DNA from: Hyphomonas sp.
Lineage (GTDB): Bacteria > Pseudomonadota > Alphaproteobacteria > Caulobacterales > Hyphomonadaceae
DNA: 60,954 bases
Assembly (NCBI GenBank): GCA_020638455.1
Contig: JACKIK010000007.1
Location: 1 to 60,954, forward strand
Direction of reading: 5' to 3'
Positions 60,940 to 60,954 of the stretch are shown one piece after another. The position numbers and the translations under genes are program-made. The number at the start of each line of letters is the position of its first letter. The stretch's first letter is position 1. Below the pieces are notes generated by a model, which was given only the letters and a program-made list of their open reading frames with translations, made no database searches and was not told the DNA's origin.

Positions 60940-60954
60940 ATGGAGCAATCGGAG
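60940..60954 (+). CDS. Possible start of a downstream gene (5 codons)
   Basis: GGAGG (60930-60934) lies five bases before ATG 60940, followed by codons for MEQSE to the window edge. The ribosome site is good, but five codons cannot identify a gene. It would be the next gene after the caspase-FGE gene. Confidence 0.3.

Noticed and set aside
60607..60948. Two short frames after the caspase-FGE gene (plus 60607-60906, minus 60739-60948)
   Set aside because: Neither has a ribosome site or a recognised motif; the plus frame begins inside the upstream gene. They may be remnants but nothing supports a call.
60500..60954. A complete diversity-generating retroelement in the window
   Set aside because: I compared the FGE 3' end with the downstream bases by eye and saw no near-copy and no reverse transcriptase before the edge; only the protein architecture and GC break are suggestive.
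1..60954. tRNA, rRNA, IS element or CRISPR array
   Set aside because: No cloverleaf, no terminal inverted repeats with a transposase gene and no regular short repeats were seen while reading the whole window.

Overview
The window is a 61 kb stretch of ordinary alphaproteobacterial chromosome with high GC. The gene families and gene order point to a marine, stalked or budding relative of Caulobacter (Hyphomonadaceae-like). The evidence includes the split glyQ/glyS synthetase, the rpoZ-spoT-pyrE-pdxJ-acpS-rnc-era-recO block, a TadG-like protein, a lone motB and the many small lipoproteins. The genus is inference. I see no phage, IS, CRISPR array, rRNA or tRNA.

Layout. 1-3.2 kb: end of a WecA/MraY-type transferase, polyprenyl diphosphate synthase, a lipoprotein, a DUF2007 protein, a TrmN6-like methylase and a tiny membrane protein. 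3.2-10.4 kb: an orphan RES-domain protein, then glyQ and glyS separated by four genes (DUF2314 lipoprotein, double CDGSH protein, lipoprotein, exported caspase-WD40 protein). 10.4-20 kb: ppdK with palindromes upstream and a strong terminator, a SleB-type cell-wall hydrolase with a long leader, an SDR, and the NAD operon nadA-(secreted unknown)-nadB-nadC. 20-24.4 kb: a TadG-like vWA protein with a Cys-rich insert, a lipoprotein SGNH hydrolase, an M20 amidohydrolase and an NYN-domain protein.

24.4-31.3 kb is a tightly packed operon: rpoZ, spoT, pyrE, pdxJ, acpS, rnc, era, recO. Most neighbours overlap by 1-11 bases. 31.3-43.7 kb is a mixed set: GST, small lipoproteins, VOC proteins, extensin-like protein, parC, sirtuin, an acyltransferase, membrane transporters, LemA and a di-haem cytochrome c peroxidase/MauG homologue. 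Two copies of one palindromic dispersed repeat lie at 31.3 and 41.4 kb. 43.7-48.3 kb: an aminotransferase joined to a three-gene TRAP transporter. 48.3-58.7 kb: Bpt/Ate transferase, SLC13 permease, MotB, 3-hydroxyisobutyrate-dehydrogenase-like protein, DUF389, DUF1801, FKBP, CPBP protease, PPK2, and a TetR regulator facing a PF10118 hydrolase.

The last 2 kb carries a second exported caspase-like protein, this time fused to an FGE/SUMF1 domain. GC drops from about 68% in a sampled 60-base block of the caspase half to about 50% in the FGE half, and the low-GC sequence runs to the window edge. This boundary and the caspase-WD40 gene between glyQ and glyS are the most interesting places. A diversity-generating retroelement downstream of the FGE gene is possible but not shown here.
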